Shown here: piece after piece, positions 8,824 through 17,708 of the stretch | Layout of the letters: every line of letters starts with the position of its first letter | Numbering within the stretch: position 1 is the stretch's first letter | Source: Epilithonimonas xixisoli | GTDB lineage: Bacteria > Bacteroidota > Bacteroidia > Flavobacteriales > Weeksellaceae | Direction of reading: 5' to 3' | DNA length: 64,000 nt | Assembly (NCBI RefSeq): GCF_004365655.1 | Contig: NZ_SOEO01000001.1 | Coordinates: 434,001 to 498,000, forward strand | Position numbers and translations under genes: made by a program | The notes under the pieces: model-generated | Databases searched by the model: none | What the model was told of the DNA's origin: nothing | Seen by the model: the letters and a program-made list of their open reading frames with translations, nothing else

Positions 8824-11220
8824 ATGAAAATCTCAAATAATTGGCTTAAGGATTATATCAAAACTGAACTTTCTACGGAGAAGATCAGTGCTTATCTTAC
8901 AGACATCGGTCTGGAAGTGGAAGGCGTGGATAAATTTGAAAGTGTAAAAGGTAGCTTGGAAGGAATCGTTGTTGGCAAAGTTTTGACTTGCGAAAAACAT
9001 CCGAATGCAGATAAACTCAACAAAACAACAGTCGATGTTGGCGGAAAAGTTTTAGAGATCGTTTGTGGTGCACCAAATGTGGCTGAAGGACAAACCGTTC
9101 CCGTTGCAGTGGTTGGAACCAAGATCTATGCAAAGGACGGAACTTCTTTCGATATCAAAAAAGCAAAGATCCGTGGTGAAGTTTCCGAAGGGATGATCTG
9201 CGCAGAAGACGAATTAGGTTTAAGCGACGATCACGGCGGAATTATGGTCCTGGATTCAGAAAAATTCGAAGTTGGAAAAAACTTTGCAGATTATTTTGAA
9301 TTGACAAACGATGAAGTTTACGAAATCGGATTGACGCCCAACAGAACCGACGCAATGTCACATTACGGCGTTGCCAGAGACTTGCAGGCTTTCTTGGTTT
9401 CCAATAACCTGAAATCAGAATTCACGAAAATCGAATCCAAAGTTTTAAATATTGAAGGTTCTCACGATTTCAAATTACAAATAGAAAATTCTGAACTTAC
9501 GCCAAGATATTTGGGCGCAGTAATCGAAAATGTAGAAGTGAAAACTTCTCCAGATTGGTTGAAAGCAAGATTGAAAGCCATCGGTCTTTCGCCGATCAAT
9601 AATGTGGTCGATATTACCAATTATATTCTTCACGGCTTTGGACAACCGCTTCACGCTTTTGATGCAGACAAAATTGCAGACAAAATTGTGAAAGTTGGGA
9701 CCGTAAAAGAAGGAACAAAATTCAAAACTTTGGATGGTGTGGAAAGAACTTTGAATGGTTCCGAGATCATCATCAAAGACGGAAAAGACAATCCACTTTG
9801 CATTGCCGGCGTTTTTGGCGGAAGCGAAAGTGGCGTTTCTTCTGAGACCAAAACGATATTTTTAGAAAGTGCTTACTTCAATCCGGTGGCGATCAGAAAA
9901 GCTTCGAAATTCCACGGACTAAATACCGACGCATCTTTCCGTTTCGAAAGAGGTGTGGACCCGAACAACGCAAGAACTGCTTTGACACACGCGATTCAGT
10001 TGATCGAGGAATTGGCTGGTGGAAAATTGGTTGGTGAGATCCTGGAAAGTTATCCGGAAAAGATCAAAGACCATTACGTTGTTTTCAGATATTCGAAGAT
10101 CGATCAGATTCTTGGCACCAAGATTCATAGAGAGAAGATCAAAGAGATTTTAAAGTCTCTTGAAATTACCATTCTTAATGAAATCCAAAACGGATTGGAA
10201 TTATCAATTCCAGTTTACAGAGCCGATGTTACCAGAGAAATCGACGTCATAGAAGAAGTTTTAAGAATCTACGGCTACAACAAGATTGAAGCGCCAAAGA
10301 AAATATCCTTCACACCTGTAAAATTGGATTTCGAAGACCAAGATGCTTTAGAAAATGCCTGGGCAAGGACTTTACAAGGAAACGGCTTCAATGAAGTGAT
10401 GAACAATTCATTGACCTCAGTAAAAGACGAAACCGATGCGGTAAAGTTGTTGAATCCATTGAGCAACGATCTGGCATTTATGAGAAAGTCTCTGTTAGAA
10501 GGACTTTTAGGAAATGCAATTTACAACATCAATAGAAAATCTGCCGACATCAAGTTTTTCGAATTAGGAAAAATTTATCATAAAAAAGAAACTTACGAAG
10601 AAAGAAAACAATTGGCGATCCTGACAACTGGGAGAGAAGTTGCAGAGAACTGGCTTCAGCCGAAAAGCGCGACAGATTTCTATCATTTGAAAGCTTACGT
10701 GAAAATTCTTTTGGAAAAATTAAACCTTGACCTTCACGAATCCGCCTTGGAAGACACACGTTTTTCCGATGCTTTGGAAATCAAGGCAGAAGGGAAAACT
10801 TTGGCCAGATTAGGGAAAGTTTCCCCACAATTGTTGAAGGATTTCGACATCAGCCAAGACGTTTTCTATGCAGAGATCGAGCTGGAAAATTGCCAGTCTT
10901 TCAGAAGCAACGAAAACCTGAAATTTGTCGATATTCCAAAATTCAACAAGATCAGAAGAGACCTTGCGTTGTTGGTGGACAAGACGATTTCTTACTCAGA
11001 ATTGTACGAGCTGGCGAAGAAAAACAAATCGCCTTTCCTCAAGAAAATCAACCTTTTCGATGTTTACGAAGGCAAAAATCTTCCAGAAGGCAAAAAATCT
11101 TACGCAATGAGTTTCGAACTCTTGAACGAAGAGAAAACCTTAGAAGACAAAGACATTACAGAAGTAATGAACTCGCTCATCAAATCGTTCACAAAAGAAT
11201 TGAACGCAGAATTGAGATAA
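8824..11220 (+). CDS. pheT: Phenylalanine--tRNA ligase beta subunit
   Basis: 798 residues, as expected for the bacterial beta subunit, which with PheS charges tRNA-Phe. In order: the N-terminal MKISNNWLKDYIKTELS, an EMAP/OB tRNA-binding domain (about 40-150, with HPNADKL and VCGAPN), the B3/4 editing domain (about 215-390, with SFRFERGVDP near its end), the B5 domain, a catalytic-like core, and a C-terminal FDX-ACB anticodon-binding domain (about 705-798, starting near FVDIPKFNKIRRDLALLV). The ATG at 8824 is chosen over an in-frame TTG at 8782. No pheS lies beside it. Confidence 0.97.
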   Translation: MKISNNWLKDYIKTELSTEKISAYLTDIGLEVEGVDKFESVKGSLEGIVVGKVLTCEKHPNADKLNKTTVDVGGKVLEIVCGAPNVAEGQTVPVAVVGTKIYAKDGTSFDIKKAKIRGEVSEGMICAEDELGLSDDHGGIMVLDSEKFEVGKNFADYFELTNDEVYEIGLTPNRTDAMSHYGVARDLQAFLVSNNLKSEFTKIESKVLNIEGSHDFKLQIENSELTPRYLGAVIENVEVKTSPDWLKARLKAIGLSPINNVVDITNYILHGFGQPLHAFDADKIADKIVKVGTVKEGTKFKTLDGVERTLNGSEIIIKDGKDNPLCIAGVFGGSESGVSSETKTIFLESAYFNPVAIRKASKFHGLNTDASFRFERGVDPNNARTALTHAIQLIEELAGGKLVGEILESYPEKIKDHYVVFRYSKIDQILGTKIHREKIKEILKSLEITILNEIQNGLELSIPVYRADVTREIDVIEEVLRIYGYNKIEAPKKISFTPVKLDFEDQDALENAWARTLQGNGFNEVMNNSLTSVKDETDAVKLLNPLSNDLAFMRKSLLEGLLGNAIYNINRKSADIKFFELGKIYHKKETYEERKQLAILTTGREVAENWLQPKSATDFYHLKAYVKILLEKLNLDLHESALEDTRFSDALEIKAEGKTLARLGKVSPQLLKDFDISQDVFYAEIELENCQSFRSNENLKFVDIPKFNKIRRDLALLVDKTISYSELYELAKKNKSPFLKKINLFDVYEGKNLPEGKKSYAMSFELLNEEKTLEDKDITEVMNSLIKSFTKELNAELR

Positions 11221-11225
11221 ATTCC

Positions 11226-11262
11226 ACTTTGTCAAAGTTTCAAATCTTTGACAAAGTTATTA
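11226..11262. repeat. Palindromic dispersed repeat, copy 2
   Basis: Same arms as the copy at 6389-6424 (ACTTTGTCAAAG / CTTTGACAAAGT), with one extra loop base and the same TATTA-type right flank. Lies 6 bp after the pheT stop codon. Confidence 0.75.
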
Positions 11263-11271
11263 GTACAAAAG

Positions 11272-11306
11272 CCCTGTCAGAATTTCAAACACTGACAGGG
11301 TTTTTT
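11272..11306 (+). terminator. pheT terminator
   Basis: 9-bp stem CCCTGTCAG (11272-11280) / CTGACAGGG (11292-11300) followed by six T. Confidence 0.88.
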
Positions 11307-11417
11307 CTTTGTCAGTCTGAGGTGTAGTTTATCCTGAGCTTGTCGAAGGGAAGACATATAAAAATAAAATTCCTTATAAATTATAACAAGATTAAATAAT
11401 AGAGTTAAATTATTAGA

Positions 11418-11527
11418 AGCTTAATCCCGCTATCCACTATATCTTTTTTGCTTTCACAACGTTTGGTCATCAAAAGAAAGTTTGTACCAAAAAGCAAAAA
11501 AGGATGCCGTACCTATCGGGGCTATGG
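11418..11527. repeat. Long imperfect hairpin repeat (family A, copy 1)
   Basis: The left arm starts TAATCCCGCTATCC and runs to ATCTTTTTTGCTTT; the right arm runs from GCAAAAAAGGAT to ATCGGGGCTA. The arms are imperfect inverted complements. A second copy is at 62447-62527, with the same ends but a shorter middle. Together with the terminator and a short CCTGAGCTTGTCGAAGG repeat (11333-11349) it fills the pheT-hemN gap. No transposase is present. Confidence 0.75.
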
Positions 11528-11619
11528 ATTTTGTCGTTTTATACAAATTTGGACATCCGTTATAGAAACTACCAATCAAAAGTCATCCTAATTCAAATTC
11601 ATTCCAAACTCAATTTTTG

Positions 11620-11627
11620 TAACTTTG
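11620..11627 (+). promoter_or_regulatory. hemN promoter (-7 element)
   Basis: TAACTTTG matches TAnnTTTG and ends 5 bases before the hemN ATG, so the mRNA would have almost no 5' leader. Confidence 0.6.
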
Positions 11628-11632
11628 CCCCA

Positions 11633-12991
11633 ATGAATTCTTTAGTTGACAAATATAATATTCCAGGTCCGCGTTACACCTCTTACCCGACTGTTCCTTA
11701 TTGGAATGAGGAGGGTTTTACCGCAGATCTTTGGAAAAGCTCAGTGATAAGATCTTTCTCGGAAAGCAATTCTGAGGAAGGGATTTCCATTTATATTCAC
11801 CTGCCTTTTTGTGAGGCGCTTTGTACTTTTTGTGCTTGTCACAAGAGAATTACGAAGCAACATTCTGTAGAAATTCCATATCTGGAAAGTGTTTTGAAAG
11901 AGTGGAAATTGTACTTGGAATTGTTCGATCACAAACCAAAACTGAAAGAACTTCACCTTGGAGGCGGAACTCCGACTTTCTTCTCACCAGAAAATTTGAG
12001 AACACTTTTACAAGGCATTTTTGATACAGTAGAAATTGCCGAAGATCAGGAATTCAGTTTTGAAGGTCATCCGAATAATACGACCAAGCAGCATCTTCAA
12101 ACTTTGTTTGATCTTGGATTTACGAGGGTAAGTTTTGGCGTTCAGGATTACGATCCGAAAGTTCAAAAGGCGATCAACAGAATTCAGCCTTTCGAAAATG
12201 TTGAAAATGTGACCAATTGGGCAAGAGAAATTGGCTACAAAGGCGTGAGCCACGATCTCATCTTCGGATTGCCACACCAAACCTGGGAAGCGATGGAATT
12301 CACCATTCGTAAAACAATGGTACTGAAACCAGACCGATTGGCTTTCTATTCCTATGCGCACGTTCCGTGGGTAAAAGGCGTTGGTCAGCGTGGTTTCGAT
12401 GAAAATGACCTTCCAAGTGGCGACGAAAAAAGAAGACTTTATGAAGACGGAAAAAAATTATTGGAAGAACTTGGTTACATAGAAATCGGGATGGATCATT
12501 TTGCTTTGGAGCACGACGATCTTTATCAATCATTGATTCAGAACAAGTTGCACCGTAATTTTATGGGTTACACATCCAGCAAAACCCAATTGATGGTTGG
12601 TTTGGGAATGTCTGCAATCTCTGATTCTTGGTACGCATTTGCACAAAACGTTAAGACTGTTGAGGAATATCAAAAGTTGGTGGAAGAAGGACAGATTCCT
12701 GTTTTCAGAGGTCATATTTTGGATGATGAAGATTTGAAAATTAGAAAACATATTTTGAATCTAATGTGTCAATTGGAAACCAGTTGGGATTTGCAAAATT
12801 CTTTCCCTGAGATTGGAAATTCAATTGAAAAATTGAAAGAAATGGAATCTGACGGATTAGTTGAAATCTTTGATAGTAAAATTAAAATCACAGAAAAGGG
12901 TAGAGCTTTTACAAGAAATGTTGCAATGGTTTTTGACCTCAGAATGTTGAGAAACAAACCGGAAACACGGATTTTTTCGATGACGATATAA
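11633..12991 (+). CDS. hemN: Oxygen-independent coproporphyrinogen III oxidase (radical SAM)
   Basis: 452 residues from the ATG at 11633; upstream in-frame sequence belongs to a repeat and promoter. It decarboxylates coproporphyrinogen III to protoporphyrinogen IX without oxygen, using a 4Fe-4S cluster and SAM. YNIPGPRYTSYPTVPYW is the typical HemN N-terminus. The cluster motif is C60-x3-C64-x2-C67-x-C69 (CEALCTFCAC), the form of true HemN rather than HemW. LGGGTPTF is the SAM-binding glycine motif, and the C-terminal HemN domain is complete. Confidence 0.96.
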   Translation: MNSLVDKYNIPGPRYTSYPTVPYWNEEGFTADLWKSSVIRSFSESNSEEGISIYIHLPFCEALCTFCACHKRITKQHSVEIPYLESVLKEWKLYLELFDHKPKLKELHLGGGTPTFFSPENLRTLLQGIFDTVEIAEDQEFSFEGHPNNTTKQHLQTLFDLGFTRVSFGVQDYDPKVQKAINRIQPFENVENVTNWAREIGYKGVSHDLIFGLPHQTWEAMEFTIRKTMVLKPDRLAFYSYAHVPWVKGVGQRGFDENDLPSGDEKRRLYEDGKKLLEELGYIEIGMDHFALEHDDLYQSLIQNKLHRNFMGYTSSKTQLMVGLGMSAISDSWYAFAQNVKTVEEYQKLVEEGQIPVFRGHILDDEDLKIRKHILNLMCQLETSWDLQNSFPEIGNSIEKLKEMESDGLVEIFDSKIKITEKGRAFTRNVAMVFDLRMLRNKPETRIFSMTI

Positions 12992-12996
12992 TATCT

Positions 12997-13025
12997 AAAG
13001 GAAGTTTCATTAACTTCCTTTTTTA
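12997..13025 (+). terminator. hemN terminator
   Basis: 10-bp stem AAAGGAAGTT (12997-13006) / AACTTCCTTT (13012-13021), then a T-run. Confidence 0.8.
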
Positions 13026-13042
13026 TTTTAATACAATCTCAA

Positions 13043-13888
13043 ATGAACTTAATCAAACAAAAAAATATTGTTCTAAAAGGTGAAAAAGATTTTCTTGCAG
13101 ACGCAATCTTTCATAAAACTGAAAATCAACTTCCTTTAATAATTTTTGTTCACGGCTACAAAGGTTACAAAGATTGGGGCGTGTGGGAATTGATGGGAGT
13201 AAAGTTTGCAAAAGCTGGATTCTATTTTGTTAAATTCAATATGTCGCATAACGGAACTACAATCGAAGATCCAAATAACTTTGCTGATTTAGAAGCTTTT
13301 GGTCAAAATAATTTCTCGAAAGAATTAGCAGATTTGGAAGTTGTGATTGATTATTTCAAAAATCAAAAAGAAGTTGATTCCAATAATATTATTTTAATTG
13401 GTCACAGTAGAGGTGGAGGCGTTTCTGTTATCAAATCTTCAGAAAATAAAAATATTACCAAACTAATAACGCTAGCGAGCATTTCTACACTTGACAGATT
13501 TCCAAAAAACGAAGATTTTGAAAACTGGAAAAAAGATGGTGTTTATTATATAGAACACGCCAGAACGAAGCAACAACTTCCACATTATTTTCAATTTTTT
13601 GAGGATTATGAAAACAATAAGGAAAGATTTGACGTTGAAAATTCTTGCAAAAATCTGATAATTCCGAGTTTGTTCATCCACGGTTCGGCTGATGAAGCGG
13701 TGGAATCAAAACATTCCGAAAATCTGCATCATTGGACAAATAATTCTCAATTCGAAATTATAGAAAATGCAGGTCATACTTTCGGTGCAAAAGAACCTTG
13801 GGAAAGCGATTCTTTATCAAAAGAATTAAGTGAAGCTGTAGAAATTTGTATTGATTTTCTAAAGGAAAATAATTTTCAAGGCAAATAG
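13043..13888 (+). CDS. Alpha/beta hydrolase
   Basis: 281 residues. FVHGYKGYKDWG is the oxyanion-hole loop after the first strands, and GHSRGGG (about residues 118-124) is the nucleophile elbow with the catalytic Ser. A late Asp (about 216, in HGSADEAV) and His (ENAGHTFG, about 247) complete the triad. It resembles the dienelactone hydrolase/acyl-peptidase-like cytosolic esterases; the substrate is unknown. No signal peptide. It converges on the next gene. Confidence 0.88.
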   Translation: MNLIKQKNIVLKGEKDFLADAIFHKTENQLPLIIFVHGYKGYKDWGVWELMGVKFAKAGFYFVKFNMSHNGTTIEDPNNFADLEAFGQNNFSKELADLEVVIDYFKNQKEVDSNNIILIGHSRGGGVSVIKSSENKNITKLITLASISTLDRFPKNEDFENWKKDGVYYIEHARTKQQLPHYFQFFEDYENNKERFDVENSCKNLIIPSLFIHGSADEAVESKHSENLHHWTNNSQFEIIENAGHTFGAKEPWESDSLSKELSEAVEICIDFLKENNFQGK

Positions 13889-13900
13889 CCAAACGCCAAT

Positions 13901-14368
13901 TTACTTCTTCTTTTTTACCAAATTATTGTTCTCGATCCAACGTTTGCTGTTGTTGATGTCCTTCAAATACCAAATGTCGCTAGCATTCATCAAATAAAGA
14001 TTTTTTGAGATTGGCATTGCGATTTTTTTGCCTTCAAGGAAGTTGGCTCTCACAGAGATTGCATTTCTTTTTCGGATATAATCGCCTGTGAAAATATTGG
14101 AAAAAGATTTGCCAGAAGCTTTGTCATCTATCAGTTCAATCATTGTTAAAGTCCCATCAGCATTGAATTCCAAGATATGACGCTCGCCGTGATCTTCAAA
14201 ATCTTCTACCAAAACAAATTTTTTACCTTTGATGTCATAGCTGGAAGCATCTTTTATTTTTTTGCCTTTTTGCTCGATTTTTTCAAGAATTTTGTTGAGT
14301 CCGGAATAATCTTGAGAATAGAAATAGACTGAGGAAATTAGACTGAGAAAGAGAAATGTTTTTTTCAT
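13901..14368 (-). CDS. Secreted hypothetical protein
   Basis: 155 residues from MKKTFLFLSLISSVYFYSQ, a clear signal peptide; the frame extends upstream to 14410 but that part is not signal-like. The mature part has many Lys and short strands (KKFVLVEDFEDHGERHILEF, ...WYLKDINNSKRWIE) suggesting a small beta-rich periplasmic domain. No family recognised. It is transcribed away from queD, and a TACTTTTG element at 14393-14400 on the minus strand is a plausible promoter. Confidence 0.75.
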   Translation of the reverse strand: MKKTFLFLSLISSVYFYSQDYSGLNKILEKIEQKGKKIKDASSYDIKGKKFVLVEDFEDHGERHILEFNADGTLTMIELIDDKASGKSFSNIFTGDYIRKRNAISVRANFLEGKKIAMPISKNLYLMNASDIWYLKDINNSKRWIENNNLVKKKK

Positions 14369-14392
14369 TATAATGTTTGTGTCTTTACTTAA

Positions 14393-14400
14393 CAAAAGTA
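14393..14400 (-). promoter_or_regulatory. Promoter of the secreted hypothetical gene (-7 element)
   Basis: TACTTTTG on the minus strand, 24 bases before the ATG at 14368; a TTTG lies 20 bases further upstream (14421-14424), close to the expected -33 spacing. Confidence 0.5.
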
Positions 14401-14458
14401 GGCATTCCAAAAGACGACAACAAATCTTTAACTAAAATTATAAAAACAGATTTTTAAT

Positions 14459-14466
14459 TATCTTTG
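14459..14466 (+). promoter_or_regulatory. queD promoter (-7 element)
   Basis: TATCTTTG ends 4 bases before the queD ATG, implying a leaderless or nearly leaderless mRNA. No TTG at -33. Confidence 0.5.
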
Positions 14467-14470
14467 CACT

Positions 14471-14914
14471 ATGATTAGGATTACAAAAATTTTCACTTTC
14501 GAGACGGCACACGTACTTTACAATTATGATGGAAAATGCAAGAATATGCACGGCCATTCCTACAAATTATTCGTTACGGTAAAAGGAAATCCTATCAACG
14601 ATTTGGAAAATCAAAAGAACGGAATGGTGGTGGATTTTGGTGATATTAAGAAAATCGTGAAAGAAGAAGTTGTGGATGTTTGGGATCACGCGGTGATGGT
14701 AAACGGCGCTTCTCCTCACAAATTGCTGGGTGAAAGTCTGGAAAACCAAGGTCACCGAGTTATCTTTTGTGATTACCAACCGACTTGCGAAAATATGCTT
14801 TACGACATCGCTTCAAAGATCCAATCCAAGCTTCCAGCCTCAGTTCAATTGGCTTATCTCAAACTTCACGAAACCGAAAATTCCTACGGCGAATGGCTGG
14901 CTGAGGAAAATTAA
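14471..14914 (+). CDS. queD: 6-carboxy-5,6,7,8-tetrahydropterin synthase family protein
   Basis: 147 residues of the 6-pyruvoyl-tetrahydropterin synthase fold. FETAHVL (His near residue 15) and NMHGHSYKL (two His near 30-32) are the zinc ligands; the Cys in GKCKNMHGH fits the catalytic cysteine. H-x-T-E near the C-terminus (KLHETENSYGEW) is the pterin-binding end. QueD makes the second intermediate of queuosine from dihydroneopterin triphosphate. No other queuosine genes are adjacent, so a PTPS-like alternative cannot be excluded. Confidence 0.9.
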   Translation: MIRITKIFTFETAHVLYNYDGKCKNMHGHSYKLFVTVKGNPINDLENQKNGMVVDFGDIKKIVKEEVVDVWDHAVMVNGASPHKLLGESLENQGHRVIFCDYQPTCENMLYDIASKIQSKLPASVQLAYLKLHETENSYGEWLAEEN

Positions 14915-14957
14915 ATTTCCATTTTAAATAATTTTTAACATTTTTTTTGTTGAATAT

Positions 14958-14987
14958 TTGGTGTTTTAATAAAAATTAATACATTTG
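14958..14987 (+). promoter_or_regulatory. Full consensus promoter of outer-membrane protein gene
   Basis: TTG (14958-14960), 19-base spacer, TACATTTG (14980-14987): an exact match to the Bacteroidota TTG-N19-TAnnTTTG pattern, 21 bases before the ATG. Confidence 0.8.
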
Positions 14988-15008
14988 CATCCTTAAATTT
15001 AACAAACT

Positions 15009-15605
15009 ATGAAAAAATTATTAGTTCTTGGTGCATTTGCACTTTTCGGAGCAATGAATGCTCAAACAGAAAAAGGATCTTGGGTTATTGGTGGAACTAC
15101 AAACTTAGGTTTTAACAACCGTACAGATAAAGTTGAATATGACGGAGAAAGCGGAGATGGAAAATTCAAAACATCGACTTTTGGTTTTTCTCCATCTGTA
15201 GCTTATTTTGTAGCTAACAAAATTGCGGTTGGTTTAGATGCTTCTTTTATCTCCACAACACAAAAATATGATGGTGTTGGATCTGATGATAAATTTACAA
15301 CTAGTACTTTTGCGATAATGCCTACAGGAACTTATTATTTTAAATCTGATTCAAAAGTTCTTCCATATTTAGGAGTAGGACTTGGTTTCGCTTCTCAAAA
15401 AGAAGGTGATGATGATAGTGATAAATTCAGCGGTTTTGCTTGGAAAGGAAAAGGAGGTGTTGTTTTCTTATTAAACCAAACTGTTGGTATCGATTTAGGT
15501 CTTTCTTATATGGGAGGAAGTCTTAAAAATGGAGAAGACAGCAAATTAGTATTGAAATCAAACCAAATTGGTGTTAACGCAGGTATTTCTATTTTCTTGA
15601 AATAA
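15009..15605 (+). CDS. Outer-membrane beta-barrel protein
   Basis: 198 residues. Signal peptide MKKLLVLGAFALFGAMNAQ, then an OmpW/OmpA-like small barrel: alternating strands such as TSTFGFSPSVAYFVANKIAVGLDASF and FAIMPTGTYYF, ending in an aromatic-terminated strand GISIFLK. About eight strands can be drawn. Consensus promoter upstream and its own terminator. It is a paralogue of the next gene, sharing the QTEKGSWxxGG start and the VLPYLGxGxG and KGYAWKGK-like segments. Role (porin, structural) unknown. Confidence 0.85.
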   Translation: MKKLLVLGAFALFGAMNAQTEKGSWVIGGTTNLGFNNRTDKVEYDGESGDGKFKTSTFGFSPSVAYFVANKIAVGLDASFISTTQKYDGVGSDDKFTTSTFAIMPTGTYYFKSDSKVLPYLGVGLGFASQKEGDDDSDKFSGFAWKGKGGVVFLLNQTVGIDLGLSYMGGSLKNGEDSKLVLKSNQIGVNAGISIFLK

Positions 15606-15630
15606 TCTCAGCCAAAATTTATAACACGAA

Positions 15631-15658
15631 AACCTCGCAATTTGCGAGGTTTTTTTTA
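15631..15658 (+). terminator. Intrinsic terminator
   Basis: 9-bp stem AACCTCGCA (15631-15639) / TGCGAGGTT (15643-15651), 3-base loop, then T-run. Confidence 0.88.
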
Positions 15659-15774
15659 TGTCTGCTGCGATTTTCTTCGTAATTGTAAAAAGAATAAAAA
15701 TTAATGTTTACTTATCATTAATCGTTTTGTTCCATCTTAAAATAATCTTTAAGTTGCAGATATAAATTGTAACT

Positions 15775-16461
15775 ATGAAAAAAATATTATTAGCGAGTGC
15801 AATCCTAGTCTTCGGTTTGATAAATGCCCAGACAGAAAAAGGTTCGTGGATTGCGGGTGGATCTACTGCAATAGGATTTAATAATTCGACGACAAAGTAT
15901 AAAACTAACGGGAATTCATCAGATGGGCCAAAGGTTACATCTTTTGCAGTGACTCCTTCTGTTGGCTATTTTGTAATCAATAACTTGGCTGTAGGAATTG
16001 ATTTTGGATTAAACTCAGAAACTACCAAAGAAAGAGAATACCACTGGGGATACTCCTATGATATGAAATATAAATCTAATATTTTTTATCTAATGCCGAC
16101 TGTCACTTATTATTTCAATTCAGGTAAAAAAGTGTTACCTTATTTGGGAGCGGGTATAGGTTTAGCTTCAATAAAATCAAGTTTTGATTTGTATGAAATC
16201 GAAAGCAATTATTCTTTGGATAACGAATTCAAAAAAAAGGGTTATGCTTGGAAAGGAAAAGCAGGAATTATTTATCTAATCACACCATCTATCGGAATCG
16301 ATTTGGGCGTAACATTTAATCAAGCTTTCTACGACCAGGATTTTCCGAGTTATGTATATGATGCTCCTCGTCTAGGCTTTGTTCAAAATGGTACTTATCA
16401 GGAAAAAACAACCAAGAATACTTTCGGTGTCAACGCTGGTTTTTCTTTTTTCTTTAAATAA
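15775..16461 (+). CDS. Outer-membrane beta-barrel protein (paralogue)
   Basis: 228 residues, signal peptide MKKILLASAILVFGLINAQ, same barrel type as the preceding gene with longer loops (for example after ETTKEREYHWGYSYDMKY). Last strand ends VNAGFSFFFK, typical for outer-membrane insertion. The two genes have near-identical terminators, so tandem duplication of the whole unit is likely, with loop divergence after. Confidence 0.85.
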   Translation: MKKILLASAILVFGLINAQTEKGSWIAGGSTAIGFNNSTTKYKTNGNSSDGPKVTSFAVTPSVGYFVINNLAVGIDFGLNSETTKEREYHWGYSYDMKYKSNIFYLMPTVTYYFNSGKKVLPYLGAGIGLASIKSSFDLYEIESNYSLDNEFKKKGYAWKGKAGIIYLITPSIGIDLGVTFNQAFYDQDFPSYVYDAPRLGFVQNGTYQEKTTKNTFGVNAGFSFFFK

Positions 16462-16480
16462 TTTTTACTTTTAATAAAAT

Positions 16481-16509
16481 AAAAAACCTCGCAATCGCGA
16501 GGTTTTTTT
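16481..16509. terminator. Terminator shared with the convergent muramidase gene
   Basis: Stem CCTCGC (16487-16492) / GCGAGG (16497-16502), extended by A- and T-runs on both sides. Confidence 0.82.
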
Positions 16510-17704
16510 AGTTTGGATAAACAATATATTTCTGTCTTATTTTCTCAAAATTCTCAAGGTCATTTTTCCAGCTTTCGCGGATTTCTTTTTCCGATTTTCC
16601 GGCGATCATTTGTTTTCTGAGTTCATCGCTTCCTGCGAGTTTATCAAAGAAGAGATTTTTCAGGAAATAATCTTGTTGTGGATTCTTATAATCTTTATAG
16701 GATTTCAAAAGCCATTCGAGATTCAGTTGTCGCAGGTCTTTCGAATATTGACTGAGGTTTTCGCCGTAGCATAATTTTCCGTTCAGGAAAGGGTCTTTTG
16801 CCCCTTCAGTAGGTTTTGGCGTGAATTGATAAGCGAAATTTTTCGTCCAAGGACTTCCATAAACTTGAAAAGGTAAATCCGTTCCGCGTCCCACAGAAAC
16901 CTGCGTTCCTTCAAAAAAACAAAGACTTGGATAGAGGTTGATGGATTTATCATTAGGCAGATTTGGCGAAGGTTTATCAGAAACGCCATATCTTTTTTGC
17001 TTATGATAATTTAGCATCGGGATCAAAGTGTATTTTGCGGTCACATTATTTTTAAGCCATTTTTCTCCGTTTACCATTTTTCCATATTCACCGATTGTAA
17101 GTCCATAAACCACGGGAACATTATGAAGACCGATAAAACTTTTCCATTGATTTTTCATCATTGGTCCATCGGTATAGCCATCGTGCGGATTTGGTCTGTC
17201 GAGAACGATCACTTCAATGTTATTTTCTGCCGCTGCTTCCATTATATAAGACAATGTCGAAATGTAAGTGTAAAATCTCACACCAACATCCTGAATATCA
17301 AATAAAATCACATCGGCGCCTTTCAGATATTCTGCTTTTGGTTTTTTGTTGTCGCCGTAGAGCGAAACGATTGGCAATCCAGTTTTTTTGTCAATGCCAC
17401 TTTTCACGTGTTCGCCAGCATCTGCAGTTCCGCGGAAGCCGTGTTCTGGGGCGAAGATGGATTTTATTTTAATATCATTCTCAACCAAAAAATCCACCAG
17501 ATGTTTTTTATTTTTCAAAAGGCTGGTTTGGTTGGCTGCGACGATGACGTTTTTATTTTTCAAAAGCGGAAGATAAAGCTCCGGTCTGTCGGTGGCCGTT
17601 TCAAAACAGTCTTTGGATGGACTTTGACATTTAATAAATGGGATTGAACTAAAATAAATTAGCAGGATAAAAACTAAAGTTTTATTTTTGAGGCTTAAAA
17701 TCAT
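16508..17704 (-). CDS. NamZ-family (DUF1343) exo-beta-N-acetylmuramidase
   Basis: 398 residues from the ATG at 17704, with a signal peptide (ILSLKNKTLVFILLIYFSSI, Cys in FIKCQS possibly a lipobox). The open frame reaches 17956, but that part is antisense to the permease gene. PEHGFRG near residue 90, DIQDVGVRFYTYI, DRPNPHDG and GRGTDLPFQVYGSPW are the conserved PF07075 motifs. The family includes NamZ, which releases terminal N-acetylmuramic acid from peptidoglycan fragments. It is probably periplasmic or lipid-anchored and acts in wall turnover or recycling. Confidence 0.9.
   Translation of the reverse strand: MILSLKNKTLVFILLIYFSSIPFIKCQSPSKDCFETATDRPELYLPLLKNKNVIVAANQTSLLKNKKHLVDFLVENDIKIKSIFAPEHGFRGTADAGEHVKSGIDKKTGLPIVSLYGDNKKPKAEYLKGADVILFDIQDVGVRFYTYISTLSYIMEAAAENNIEVIVLDRPNPHDGYTDGPMMKNQWKSFIGLHNVPVVYGLTIGEYGKMVNGEKWLKNNVTAKYTLIPMLNYHKQKRYGVSDKPSPNLPNDKSINLYPSLCFFEGTQVSVGRGTDLPFQVYGSPWTKNFAYQFTPKPTEGAKDPFLNGKLCYGENLSQYSKDLRQLNLEWLLKSYKDYKNPQQDYFLKNLFFDKLAGSDELRKQMIAGKSEKEIRESWKNDLENFEKIRQKYIVYPN
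17683..17690 (+). promoter_or_regulatory. Promoter of LolC/E-type permease (-7 element)
   Basis: TATTTTTG matches TAnnTTTG and lies inside the signal-peptide coding region of the divergent muramidase gene, 18 bases before the TTG start at 17709. Confidence 0.5.
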
Positions 17705-17708
17705 TGAT

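Noticed and set aside
10890-11327. 145-codon frame over the pheT 3' end
   Set aside because: Alternate frame inside the FDX-ACB domain; basic, low-complexity product.
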